Shown: positions 24,667 through 33,372 of the stretch, in pieces
Numbering within the stretch: the first letter of the stretch is position 1
How the letters are laid out: every line of letters starts with the position of its first letter
Assembly: GCF_042680805.1 (NCBI RefSeq)
Contig: NZ_JBHUEM010000040.1
Span: 1 to 50,149 of the forward strand
Length of the DNA: 50,149 nt
Source of the DNA: Bacillus_CJ salitolerans
Lineage (GTDB): Bacteria > Bacillota > Bacilli > Bacillales > SA4
Direction: 5' to 3'
Made by a program: the position numbers and the translations under genes
The notes under the pieces: model-generated
Told to the model about the DNA's origin: nothing
The model's database searches: none
What the model saw: the letters and a program-made list of their open reading frames with translations, nothing else

Positions 24667-25717
24667 TGAAATGTATGTTAAAAAATGGAAGTGTATTATG
24701 GATTGTCTAGTAGATCAGGATTCAACTACTGTGACATACACTTCCTTATTTGACCATTATAAAATGGAGGATTCATTTTTTTCTTTTTTTCTATTAACAC
24801 CGCAACAAGCTGCATCAATGCCTTTATTAGAAAAAGTAGAAGCTTTAATTGAAACTGGAGCACATGAAAAAAGTATGTTGTTTATTATTAATGACAAAGA
24901 CCAAGTAAGCCTAGAGGAAAGAGAAGTTATTACTACAGAAGTATGTAAGACCCTAGAAAAATATATATTGAGTCCAGAAATACTTTGGACTTCTAGCCAT
25001 GGATATCACTTGTATCAAACATTTAAAAAAAATCATGAAGATGAAGGGTTAAAAAGAGAGCTGAGATATACTTATTGGAACACTGAAGGAGAGCCTCTAA
25101 CTTTAAAAGATATGATGGAAAACCAAGAGATGTCACTCGTTATTGAAGACTCTGGTATTCCAGCATTAACTGAGTTTATTGAAAATCAGATGCTTCTCTT
25201 TCCACAGAGAGTAAACAGGAGAGATCTCAGCAAAAAACATGTGTTGTTACTAGGAGATAACCGATTAATTAGAGATGCGCTTGCAGAACAAGATAATTTG
25301 GTTATACATAAAGTAGAGAATTTTAACCAATTGGAACAGGAAGCGATGCCGCATGACTGTATTTTGATTTTCACTTCTCATGAACAAGTAGAGTTGCTTG
25401 ATTATGAAAAGTTAAATAGTTTTTCTTCTGTCACAGTCTTAATAGATGGAGGTAATCAACGAAATGTCTGGGAGATACACTCTGATGAGGCATCACAACT
25501 AACTGTTAAACATCCTTACCTTAGATTTATAGAAGTTTGTTCATACTATGTAGAGTGTTTAAAGGTTAAAAAGACTCCTGAAGAATTAATTGACGATCCA
25601 TTTATTGTAATTCGTGGCCAACATGGATTTCCAATTTATAAAGTTGAAATATCTGACTGGGATGAAGCATTGTTGAATGAAAGTGGAATTCCAAATGTTA
25701 TTAAAGCTATTTCATAA
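24641..25717 (+). CDS. Dynamin-like pseudo-GTPase lacking the P-loop half
   Basis: A 358-residue protein without P-loop or DTPG. Its N-terminal part nevertheless parallels the second half of its neighbours' G domains. FFLLTPQQAASMPLLEKVEA aligns with ALFVVEPHQVGQKHFMEVIQ of the next gene, MLFIINDKDQ with IFFIINKIDK, and ILWTSSHGYHLYQTF with IFKVSSYFAVKARMF; a conserved IPALTEFIENQ follows. The C-terminal half (about 200-358) contains a Rossmann-like start HVLLLGDNRLIRDALA of unknown role. GAGGAGGGAG precedes the ATG, which overlaps the previous gene by 26 bases. It may be a regulatory or structural partner of the active GTPases. Confidence 0.7.
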   Translation: MKIVLFYDNEMYVKKWKCIMDCLVDQDSTTVTYTSLFDHYKMEDSFFSFFLLTPQQAASMPLLEKVEALIETGAHEKSMLFIINDKDQVSLEEREVITTEVCKTLEKYILSPEILWTSSHGYHLYQTFKKNHEDEGLKRELRYTYWNTEGEPLTLKDMMENQEMSLVIEDSGIPALTEFIENQMLLFPQRVNRRDLSKKHVLLLGDNRLIRDALAEQDNLVIHKVENFNQLEQEAMPHDCILIFTSHEQVELLDYEKLNSFSSVTVLIDGGNQRNVWEIHSDEASQLTVKHPYLRFIEVCSYYVECLKVKKTPEELIDDPFIVIRGQHGFPIYKVEISDWDEALLNESGIPNVIKAIS

Positions 25718-25765
25718 AATTAAAGAAATAACTATACATCTTTGAATTGATAGGAGGAAAAAAGG

Positions 25766-27910
25766 TTGTTAAAAGAATTTGCAATTAAAAAAGAATTTAC
25801 ATTGCAACAAGCAAATAAGGTAGTTAATGATGAGAATATTGTCAATGAAGTGTTAAAAGAATCTGGTTTAAAGGAGAAGGTAAATAGATTAGAACAGGGC
25901 TTGTTTCGCATTGCACTTGTTGCTCCTTTTTCAGCAGGGAAGTCAACATTTATTAACGGCTTGATAGGGAAAGATTTACTTTCAGTAAATATCTTAGCTG
26001 AAACAGCCGCAATTACTGTCATTAAATATAGTGAGGAAAAACGTATTGAAATTCATTATAAAGATGGTACTAAGGATATCTTTCCTACTGATGGATCTGA
26101 ACCAACAGATGAAGAATTAAAGCAGTTTTTAAAAAGGAAAACTGCTGTACAGCGTAAAGATGGGGAAACAGTAGAAATATTTGAAGAAAAAATCGATAAA
26201 GTAGAAGTGTATTGGGATCTGCCAATCTGTGAAGATGGAGTAGAGTTAGTTGATACACCTGGACTGTTCTCTGCATATGATCAGCATAGTCAATTGACGA
26301 ATAATATTCTTCCTACTATTAATGCTGCTCTGTTTGTAGTGGAACCCCACCAAGTCGGTCAGAAACATTTCATGGAAGTTATACAAGATAGAGTAGAAGA
26401 GGCCAAAAATAGTCGCTTAGAAGAAGAAGGACGTCATATCTTCTTTATTATTAATAAAATCGATAAATACCCAACTGAAGAAGTGGAAAAGGCCGAGAAA
26501 GAACTTATAAATATCTTAAAGCCTATTTTAGCTGTTCCAAATATATTTAAAGTGTCTTCATACTTTGCCGTAAAAGCAAGAATGTTTCAAAATAAAGAAA
26601 TAAGTATAGATGAAATACAAAAGGATACACAGATCCGTTTCACAGATGAAGAAGGATTTCCGGTGGCAGGAAGAGGCATACAAGAAGAACACATTCCGGA
26701 AATTTTAAATATTAGTAATTTTTTACCTTTAGAAAAAGCACTATCGGATTACTTATCTGAAAAGAATGATTTTCTTATTTCAGACGTACTTAATACTATA
26801 CAAATTTTATTTGATAGAGAGATAGAAGGGCTAAAGCAAAGCATTGAAATTCAAAATAATGCAGGCGATGAAAAGCGTGAATATTATATTGAACGACTAG
26901 CTGAGTTAAAAGATTCCTTTGGCGAGATGCTACATAATATTCAAGATGATATTGAGGAAACAATTCATTTTGATTTATTTGGTAGTTCATCATCTTCTGG
27001 TGGATTAAAAGAAATATCAGAGAAAATTGAAGATGAAGAAGCTGAGAAATACGCCTTAGATCTTGAAGAATATGCAGGGAAGTTTTGGAATACAAAATCT
27101 GTTTTCCTAGATGAGGACAATGCAGTAGAAATGATGAACGAAGTCGCAGATAAAATAAATTCAAAAATCAACATATTCCGTCGTCAATTAACCAAAAATT
27201 CTTTTGATCAAATTGAACAACGTGTTAAGAAAGCTGCTAATAAAGTTGTAAATCTTTTTGAGCAATTTGAAGTAGAAGTTAATAAGTCCTTTGAGGACAA
27301 ACTGGACTTATCAAAGAAAGACCATACATCATTTCTGGATGTAAATGCTTTATTAGAGAAATTACGTTATGATCTTGAAAAGAATTTTTCAAAAACATTA
27401 ATTAAAATCTCTAAAAAACTAGAAAATGAAATTGCTAGCGCTAGAAGAAATCGAGTATCTTATCGTGATAAGCCAGGTGTATGGAACTGGTTTAAATCAT
27501 GGTTTGGGAAACAGGATACAGAGCGTATATTTGATGAAGTTGGCTTTCGAAAGGATGTCTCAAAAAAGGTTAGTCAAATGGTTCAAGATGGTGCAGCTAC
27601 TTTAAGAGAGGAAGCAAGTGAAATTGCACAATATATTTTAGATGAAAGTATTCGTGAGATAATTGAAAACTTTCAACATACTATCGCTGAACGTATATCT
27701 TCGTATAACAGCTGGCGAAAGCGAATGCTTAAAGGAATAGAGAAAGACTTAGCTGAAATAGAGCAAACAAAAGAAGAAGTAATTCTGCAATACGAAGATA
27801 GAATAAAAGAACTACAAGAAAAGAAAGTAATGCTAAGAGAAGAAGAAGTAAATTTTATGGTTAATACACTCGAATTAGCGGAAAAAGAGGTGGCTGCAGA
27901 TGTCAATTAA
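25766..27910 (+). CDS. Dynamin-like GTPase (bacterial dynamin)
   Basis: A 714-residue bacterial dynamin-like protein. The G domain is complete: G1 APFSAGKSTFING with K59, G2 probably in ILAETAAIT, G3 VDTPGLF with D163, and G4 NKID at 230-233. The remainder (about 340-714) is long helices, the stalk and bundle pattern. An aromatic patch PGVWNWFKSWFGK near residues 569-581 is a good candidate for a membrane-inserting paddle. The C-terminal 90 residues are a charged coiled coil. It starts at TTG with AGGAGG 10 bases upstream. Predicted to bind and remodel or tether membranes with the other operon products. Confidence 0.85.
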   Translation: MLKEFAIKKEFTLQQANKVVNDENIVNEVLKESGLKEKVNRLEQGLFRIALVAPFSAGKSTFINGLIGKDLLSVNILAETAAITVIKYSEEKRIEIHYKDGTKDIFPTDGSEPTDEELKQFLKRKTAVQRKDGETVEIFEEKIDKVEVYWDLPICEDGVELVDTPGLFSAYDQHSQLTNNILPTINAALFVVEPHQVGQKHFMEVIQDRVEEAKNSRLEEEGRHIFFIINKIDKYPTEEVEKAEKELINILKPILAVPNIFKVSSYFAVKARMFQNKEISIDEIQKDTQIRFTDEEGFPVAGRGIQEEHIPEILNISNFLPLEKALSDYLSEKNDFLISDVLNTIQILFDREIEGLKQSIEIQNNAGDEKREYYIERLAELKDSFGEMLHNIQDDIEETIHFDLFGSSSSSGGLKEISEKIEDEEAEKYALDLEEYAGKFWNTKSVFLDEDNAVEMMNEVADKINSKINIFRRQLTKNSFDQIEQRVKKAANKVVNLFEQFEVEVNKSFEDKLDLSKKDHTSFLDVNALLEKLRYDLEKNFSKTLIKISKKLENEIASARRNRVSYRDKPGVWNWFKSWFGKQDTERIFDEVGFRKDVSKKVSQMVQDGAATLREEASEIAQYILDESIREIIENFQHTIAERISSYNSWRKRMLKGIEKDLAEIEQTKEEVILQYEDRIKELQEKKVMLREEEVNFMVNTLELAEKEVAADVN

Positions 27911-28670
27911 TTTTTCTAATTTCAAAACTAATGTCTCGGTTTGGCTGGATAGCCAATATAGTCAATTTGAAAATGAATTTCAAAAGAAAAACGCATTAGA
28001 ATATGAGAGTTTAATAAAAAAAGAGCAGCTGACAGTAAATAATTATATTCGGAGTCTTATTGATGAAATTAACTTTAAAGTGCGTAATGACTTAAAAGAC
28101 AAGTTTGATTTTAAGGAAGTACGAAGATTATATGAAGAATATCAGTCAATGACCAAACCTTACAATTTCTCTTTAATGGAATACAAAGTTGGTGCAATAC
28201 CAAAAAAAGATTCAGTTTTTGAGCGGAGTCCTGCACATTCTGAAAAAGCTCAAACAGGAAAAGAGCATTCAGTTCAAAGAAATAAAGAACAAAATATGAT
28301 TATAGGAGCAAGTGTTGGAGGCCTTTTAGGAGCCGGTATTGGATTTAAGGCAGTAAACCCATTAATGTTTAAAATGATTACAACACCGACGGGACTATTT
28401 TTAGGAGCAATAGTAGGTGGGTATATTGCTCTACAATTGTTGCCTGAAATTGAAAATAATAAAAAACCTAAACAAGCAGTACCTGTACAGACAAAAACTG
28501 AAATTCAGTCTTATAAAGAAGTGGCTACAACTGTAGAAACTAATGTACAGACACAATCAATTAATAAAGTCTTACAAGAAAGAAAAATTCAAGTAGGAAG
28601 AAAATTAAATGAGATTGTTGATCATATGGAACAAAATTATAAAAAACTTTTAGCAACTGCTAATGAATAA
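27900..28670 (+). CDS. Coiled-coil protein with glycine-zipper membrane hairpin
   Basis: A 256-residue protein of no recognised family. Residues 1-100 are helical and charged. Two Gly-rich hydrophobic segments follow (about 133-149, IIGASVGGLLGAGIGF, and about 166-183, GLFLGAIVGGYIALQLLP), with GxxxG spacing typical of tightly packed or oligomerising membrane helices. The C-terminal 70 residues are again polar and coiled-coil-like. The topology puts both ends on the same side. It overlaps the upstream dynamin by 11 bases and so is translationally coupled. It may form the membrane platform or channel of the system. Confidence 0.7.
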   Translation: MSINFSNFKTNVSVWLDSQYSQFENEFQKKNALEYESLIKKEQLTVNNYIRSLIDEINFKVRNDLKDKFDFKEVRRLYEEYQSMTKPYNFSLMEYKVGAIPKKDSVFERSPAHSEKAQTGKEHSVQRNKEQNMIIGASVGGLLGAGIGFKAVNPLMFKMITTPTGLFLGAIVGGYIALQLLPEIENNKKPKQAVPVQTKTEIQSYKEVATTVETNVQTQSINKVLQERKIQVGRKLNEIVDHMEQNYKKLLATANE

Positions 28671-28682
28671 GGGGGGACCAGG

Positions 28683-31600
28683 GTGATTTCAAATAGTGAT
28701 AAACAAAAAATTCACAATCATTTAAAAGCACTCGCATCTCCAATAAATCCACAGATTCATTCTGGGCGGACGAAAATTCAACGTCCCCCTTTTCACTGGT
28801 TGAAAATTGCAGAAATCAAAGTGGATCACGTAGAACATGATGACATTCTAAAGGAGATTAAAAACCGTTGCAAACAATTTACGCATTCTTTAGTAGGTAT
28901 ACGTGAATATGTTTATTTACGGTTATCAAATACTGAACATTTTACTGTTTGTGTTGAAGTAGGAATTGGTGGGCCTAAACGTTCAGAAAATGAAATAGTT
29001 GGAATTTTCGAGGGGGCTTTTCCAGGAGCTAATCTAAACATTTCAACAACCAGAGAACTGGTTAACTCCTATAGTTATAGTGCAGCAGCAATTGGAATTC
29101 CTCCAAAGTTGGATAATGAGGAATTATCTTCTTCGTGGATGAATCATTTGTTTTCTACTTTGAAAGGACATGAGTTTTCACTCGTTATATGTGCAGCACC
29201 ACTTGACCAAGAAGAAGTCTTGGAAGGAAAAAAAAGGATTTCTCAAGAGAGAGATACTTTCTTTACTAATAAAAAAATTTCCACCTCAAATGGAACATCA
29301 AACATGGTTCAAGAAGGAGAAAACACCAATGATAATAGTGGATTTAATGTTCTAATTAAAAGCTCAGGTGACTCTAAGGGCTACAATCATTCGAAGTCTG
29401 AAACGGTGACTAAAGACGACACTTATGAATTCGAATCAAGTGATACGGCACGTTACCTCGATTTACTAGATCAACAACTGGATCGTTATGACAGTGGCCA
29501 ATCGATAGGTATGTGGCAAACTGCTATTTATTTTGCAACGAATGAAGAAGGTAACTTAGATAAAATGGCAGCTTCTATATCTAGTTCCTTGCATAATGAA
29601 GAAGGGGTGCACCCTTTTACATTTGTTAAAAATGAAAAAGTTTTGAATCTTTTAGCTCGCTGTGAAATTCCGGGAGATGATTCTTCAGAAGATCTACTTA
29701 GAGGAAAGCTGAGCAAATTAACATCTGTCATCACTACTGATGAACTAGCAAGCTTATTTATCTTACCATCTATGGAACTACCAGGCTATCAAATATCATC
29801 TGTATATGATTCTACGGTGAATGTCCCGCAAACAGGAGGGGAAATCCCATTAGGAAGAGTGTTACACCGTAGTAAAGAAATCAATCAAAATTTTGGAATA
29901 ACACCTGAACAATTAAATAAACATGCATTAATTACGGGCATCACCGGGAGTGGCAAAACTAACACAATCTATTCCTTGCTCGACTCTTTTTATTTACCGT
30001 TTTTAATTATTGAGCCGACAAAGCAGGAATATCGTCATCTTCTCAATAAGTTTGAAACATTAAGGGTGTATACTTTAGGGAATGAGAGGGTTTCACCGGT
30101 TCGTTTAAATCCTTTTTATTTTCCAGAAGGTATCTCACTATTAACTCATATTGATTCACTAAAAGCAGTATTCACGTCATCATTTTCTATGTATGCTTCG
30201 ATGCCGAATATCTTAGAGCAATGTTTGTACAATATTTATTTAAAAAAAGGATGGAGCCTACATCATTCTACGAATATATATGGAAAAACGCATGAAGAAG
30301 CTAAAGAATTTTTCCCAACAATTAAGGATTTATACGAAGAAGTTGATGAATATCTGAGTAAATCAGGCTATGCAGAAGAACAAAAATCTAATATCCGTGC
30401 TGCTTTATTAACCCGGTTAAAAAGTTTAATGGTTGGAAGTAAGGGTCTAATGCTAAATACAACAGAGTGTATTGATTTTTCAGAATTACTCTCCACTCCC
30501 ACTGTCCTAGAGCTTGAAGAGATAGCAGATGATGATGATAAAGCTCTTATTATGGGTGTATTATTTATTCGGTTAGCCCAACAACTAAAAATCTCACGTA
30601 CAGATAGCAAAATTGATAATGACCTTAAGCATATAACCATTGTAGAAGAAGCCCATCGGATTTTTAGTAACCAAGAGGGAAAATCAGAAAGTCAAGAAAC
30701 AGCCAATATAAAAGGGAAGGCTGTTGAGCATTTCTCAAATGTGCTAAGTGAAATTCGATCAATGGGTGAAGGAATGGTTATTATTGACCAAGTACCAACA
30801 AAGCTGGCTCCTGACGCTATTAAGAATACAAACTTAAAAATTGTACATCGTATTGTAAGTGTTGATGATGCTGAACATATGGCACAAGCTTTAGCGATGA
30901 AGCCAGATCAAACAGAATTTTTAACTAGACTTAAAAAAGGAGAAGCCTTTGTCTTTCAAGAAGGAATGGATAAACCAGCACATGTGAAAATGTTTCCTTT
31001 CAAGAGTACTCAGTCATTTGTTCGTGAAGATGAAATTATGAAAGCTGCGATGGAGTATAATGCTTTTGTCACAAACAGTCCTGGTATCCATCCTTTTGCA
31101 GAGTTAATGATGGAGCAGGATCAATACGCAATGAAAAAAATTGTTGAAGTAGGAAAGAAATTGTATCATAGCCTACTCTTTGGAGAACTTAGCTCAATTC
31201 AATCATATTTAATATATACGGAAAAACAATTACTTTCAATCGCGTATCAAAATGGCTTTGATGTAAATGAAGAAGATCAAGTTCATTTCCTCCAGTCAGT
31301 AATTCAATTGATGATTGGTCGCTTAATTGAGACAGATCTTTACTTTTCAAAAATACATCGTATTCGCACAAAAGTGCATTATTTCTTGAAACTATTAACA
31401 AAGGATCGTAATTATATTTGGTCTGAAAGAGAAATTCAATTGTTAGAGCTAAGACGTAAGGAATTTATTTATCCTTTACTAGAAGAAGCAACGCGGAGGC
31501 AACTATATGAGGAAAGGACAGCTCAATGTTTATGGAGTAGGCCTTCCGCAATTAACGGACAAGCTTATAAAATAGCTAGTAACATGATGGAGAATGGTAT

Positions 31601-31850
31601 TTTTGAAAAAGTTCAAACAAATGTGGATCAATCGGCAATGGAGCATTTATATCAATCAGTAAAACAGGAATTACAAACTTATATGATTCATCCAATTATG
31701 AGTTCTCCACAAGATGCTCAATTGCTCTCAAATGTCTTGGCGCTTCTAATTCAGGGATCAAAAAAAGCAAACGAAATACAATATGTGATGGATTCTTTCA
31801 TTGAAAAGGAGATGGAAAAATGGACGGTGGAGTATCAGCTGCAGTTTTAG
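28683..31850 (+). CDS. HerA/FtsK-superfamily ATPase (DUF87-like), 1055 residues
   Basis: A large motor ATPase. Walker A is ITGITGSGKTNTIYS with K425. Walker B is HITIVEEAHRIF with E655 and E656. VIIDQVPTKLAPDAIKNTN downstream matches the arginine-finger/sensor region of the HerA/VirB4 group. The N-terminal 400 residues and the C-terminal roughly 250 (after about 800) carry no domain I recognise. No transmembrane segment is clear. HerA relatives form hexameric rings that translocate DNA or proteins. GTG start behind AAGGGGGGA. Its last 31 bases overlap the nuclease gene, which ties the motor to the toxin. Confidence 0.85.
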   Translation: MISNSDKQKIHNHLKALASPINPQIHSGRTKIQRPPFHWLKIAEIKVDHVEHDDILKEIKNRCKQFTHSLVGIREYVYLRLSNTEHFTVCVEVGIGGPKRSENEIVGIFEGAFPGANLNISTTRELVNSYSYSAAAIGIPPKLDNEELSSSWMNHLFSTLKGHEFSLVICAAPLDQEEVLEGKKRISQERDTFFTNKKISTSNGTSNMVQEGENTNDNSGFNVLIKSSGDSKGYNHSKSETVTKDDTYEFESSDTARYLDLLDQQLDRYDSGQSIGMWQTAIYFATNEEGNLDKMAASISSSLHNEEGVHPFTFVKNEKVLNLLARCEIPGDDSSEDLLRGKLSKLTSVITTDELASLFILPSMELPGYQISSVYDSTVNVPQTGGEIPLGRVLHRSKEINQNFGITPEQLNKHALITGITGSGKTNTIYSLLDSFYLPFLIIEPTKQEYRHLLNKFETLRVYTLGNERVSPVRLNPFYFPEGISLLTHIDSLKAVFTSSFSMYASMPNILEQCLYNIYLKKGWSLHHSTNIYGKTHEEAKEFFPTIKDLYEEVDEYLSKSGYAEEQKSNIRAALLTRLKSLMVGSKGLMLNTTECIDFSELLSTPTVLELEEIADDDDKALIMGVLFIRLAQQLKISRTDSKIDNDLKHITIVEEAHRIFSNQEGKSESQETANIKGKAVEHFSNVLSEIRSMGEGMVIIDQVPTKLAPDAIKNTNLKIVHRIVSVDDAEHMAQALAMKPDQTEFLTRLKKGEAFVFQEGMDKPAHVKMFPFKSTQSFVREDEIMKAAMEYNAFVTNSPGIHPFAELMMEQDQYAMKKIVEVGKKLYHSLLFGELSSIQSYLIYTEKQLLSIAYQNGFDVNEEDQVHFLQSVIQLMIGRLIETDLYFSKIHRIRTKVHYFLKLLTKDRNYIWSEREIQLLELRRKEFIYPLLEEATRRQLYEERTAQCLWSRPSAINGQAYKIASNMMENGIFEKVQTNVDQSAMEHLYQSVKQELQTYMIHPIMSSPQDAQLLSNVLALLIQGSKKANEIQYVMDSFIEKEMEKWTVEYQLQF

Positions 31851-32398
31851 AAAAAGTAACAGAGGCTTCTGTAGAATTACAAAAGTCTATCGAAGGTTTG
31901 GTTAAAAGTGTCGAGTCTTCTATTGAATCCGAACAAGCCCAAGGAGTATATGAAGGATTAGAACAAGAAGTAAACGAGAGTTTTGTTCCTTTAAAAAACG
32001 AGTTAGGTGAAACGGTAATTGAGGTTCCACCGGCAGAAAAACAACTATATGATGAGATTGGAGTTGAGTACGAGAATATCAACGGAATGGATGTGTATGT
32101 TCGCAATGACATAGATCCTAATCAAACTGATGCACTAGGAAGAACAAACCTTGAAAGGATGGAACAAGGATTAGCTCCATTAGATGAAACAGGACAATCA
32201 ATTGAGTTGCATCATATTCGTCAAAGTCCTGAAGGTCCACTTGTTGAATTAAAAAGTGTTGAACATGAAGGTAATTTTGAATTGCTCCATCCAAATCTAG
32301 AGAGTCCATCTGCTATTGATCGTGGGGAATTTGCAAAGATTCGTGCGGAACATTGGAAAGCGCGGGCAGAAATGATTAAAGCAGGAGGAATGGTATAA
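31820..32398 (+). CDS. HNH/EndoVII-superfamily nuclease toxin, LHH type
   Basis: A 192-residue protein. The C-terminal roughly 100 residues have the LHH nuclease pattern of polymorphic toxins: GRTNLERMEQGLAPLD, then the signature IELHHIRQ with L130-H131-H132, then EHEG and a distal HWKARAE. The N-terminal 90 residues are acidic and helical, with no signal peptide, LXG, WXG100 or RHS region, so this is a free-standing toxin module. AAGGAG precedes the ATG, which lies inside the end of the HerA gene. An immunity-type gene follows with a 1-base overlap. The target is probably DNA, by analogy with HNH relatives. Confidence 0.85.
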   Translation: MDGGVSAAVLEKVTEASVELQKSIEGLVKSVESSIESEQAQGVYEGLEQEVNESFVPLKNELGETVIEVPPAEKQLYDEIGVEYENINGMDVYVRNDIDPNQTDALGRTNLERMEQGLAPLDETGQSIELHHIRQSPEGPLVELKSVEHEGNFELLHPNLESPSAIDRGEFAKIRAEHWKARAEMIKAGGMV

Positions 32399-32841
32399 TG
32401 AATCATGAAAAGCTTCGTAAATTAATACAGGAAAAACGTGATGCCTCTTATTTCTTCGGTACGGTTGATGATACAACAATAAAAAAAGCTGAAGAAAAGC
32501 TTGATTTAACGTTTCCAAAAGAATACCGTGAATTTCTTGAAGAGTATGGATGTGGAAATATAGGACCGATTGAAATTTTTGGATTAGGACCAAATGTGGA
32601 AAGTGTACCAAATGTGGAGTGGGTTATAAAGAATTTGCGAGAGACGAGAGACCTACCCAATTATTTAATTCCTGTTGAAAACATAGGAGATGGTTCCTAT
32701 GCAGTAGTGTCTTCTGCAAACTCAAGCGAACATGGTGTTATGGAGGGGATTGTCCTACAATGGAATTCTAGGGTGAACGATCCCCCAAAAATAGCAAATA
32801 GCTTTGGCGAGTATTTACAAGAACGTTTGTTGAACGTATAA
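32398..32841 (+). CDS. SUKH (SMI1/KNR4) family immunity protein
   Basis: A 147-residue single-domain SUKH protein. Typical features are IKKAEEKLDLTFPKEYREFL, then YGCGNIGPIEIFGLG, and GDGSYAVVSS in the middle with a C-terminal FGEYLQERL helix. SUKH proteins are common immunity partners of polymorphic nuclease toxins and bind the toxin in the cytosol. The start overlaps the toxin stop by one base (TAATG), as expected for a toxin-immunity pair. Last gene of the operon. Confidence 0.87.
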   Translation: MNHEKLRKLIQEKRDASYFFGTVDDTTIKKAEEKLDLTFPKEYREFLEEYGCGNIGPIEIFGLGPNVESVPNVEWVIKNLRETRDLPNYLIPVENIGDGSYAVVSSANSSEHGVMEGIVLQWNSRVNDPPKIANSFGEYLQERLLNV

Positions 32842-32849
32842 CTGCGTAA

Positions 32850-33119
32850 AAAAACAGGGATTACATAGTGGTGTGGTCCCTATTGTTTTAGCAAGACGTT
32901 TTTATGTAAATAATAGCCCCCTCTAAAAGCAAGGGGTAAATCTTTATATAAAATCTATATATATGCGTTTCAGTATCATCATGCTATCAAAACACAAGTG
33001 GAATGTGTTTCGCAATTATTAACATTGAAATAATCTTTGATCATTATTCAACTTTTTTATAGGTACGGAAACATCGAGAATACTTAAGGAGCACTTCTAA
33101 GTTAAAAACTGCTCCTTTT
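32850..33119 (+). terminator. Terminator region after the immunity gene
   Basis: AACAGGGA (32853-32860) with TCCCTATTGTT (32877-32887) is a weak hairpin before TTTTA. A second hairpin, AAGGAGCA (33088-33095) with TGCTCCTT (33110-33117), is followed by TTC. No gene lies between or after them up to 33150. Confidence 0.5.
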
Positions 33120-33147
33120 CAGTTAAATCAGTATTCAGTATTTGGGA

Positions 33148-33316
33148 CTAACAAAATGCTAACATTTTGCTAACGCAATCCAATGAAAAACGGTTAAATC
33201 CCGTTAAAGATGTTACAGTAAGAATTTAACAAAACCTTGATATATCGCACTTTACGCACACCAAGTTAAAGATATTACACACTCTCACCCTAGGGGCGGC
33301 ATGATGTAATCTGCCC
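33148..33316 (+). repeat. Element right end, copy 2, with perfect attR core
   Basis: GCTAAC-type arm repeats (33148-33176) are followed by the same roughly 145-base right-end sequence as at 21849-21990. It closes with the 23-bp core at 33294-33316, identical to the groEL 3' end at 14920-14942. AACCTT/AAGGT just after (33321-33340) makes a groEL-terminator-like hairpin again. Confidence 0.88.
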
Positions 33317-33372
33317 ATAAAACCTTTGATAGATAAGGTCTTTGTGGTACAAACCTAGAAAATATTTAATAT

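Larger units (their letters stand above)
14920..33316. mobile_element. Composite integrated island at groEL (tandem elements)
   Basis: An 18.4-kb region bounded by a perfect 23-bp direct repeat of the groEL 3' end, with an intact tyrosine integrase just inside the left end. It splits internally at about 21990, where the roughly 145-bp right-end sequence occurs again and a degenerate core (GGGCGGCATGA then divergent) is followed by an integrase-tail relic. So two elements lie in tandem: 14943 to about 21995 (integrase, ArsA operon, IS3 relic) and about 22000-33293 (dynamin/HerA/toxin operon). No conjugation or phage structural genes were recognised. Confidence 0.85.
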
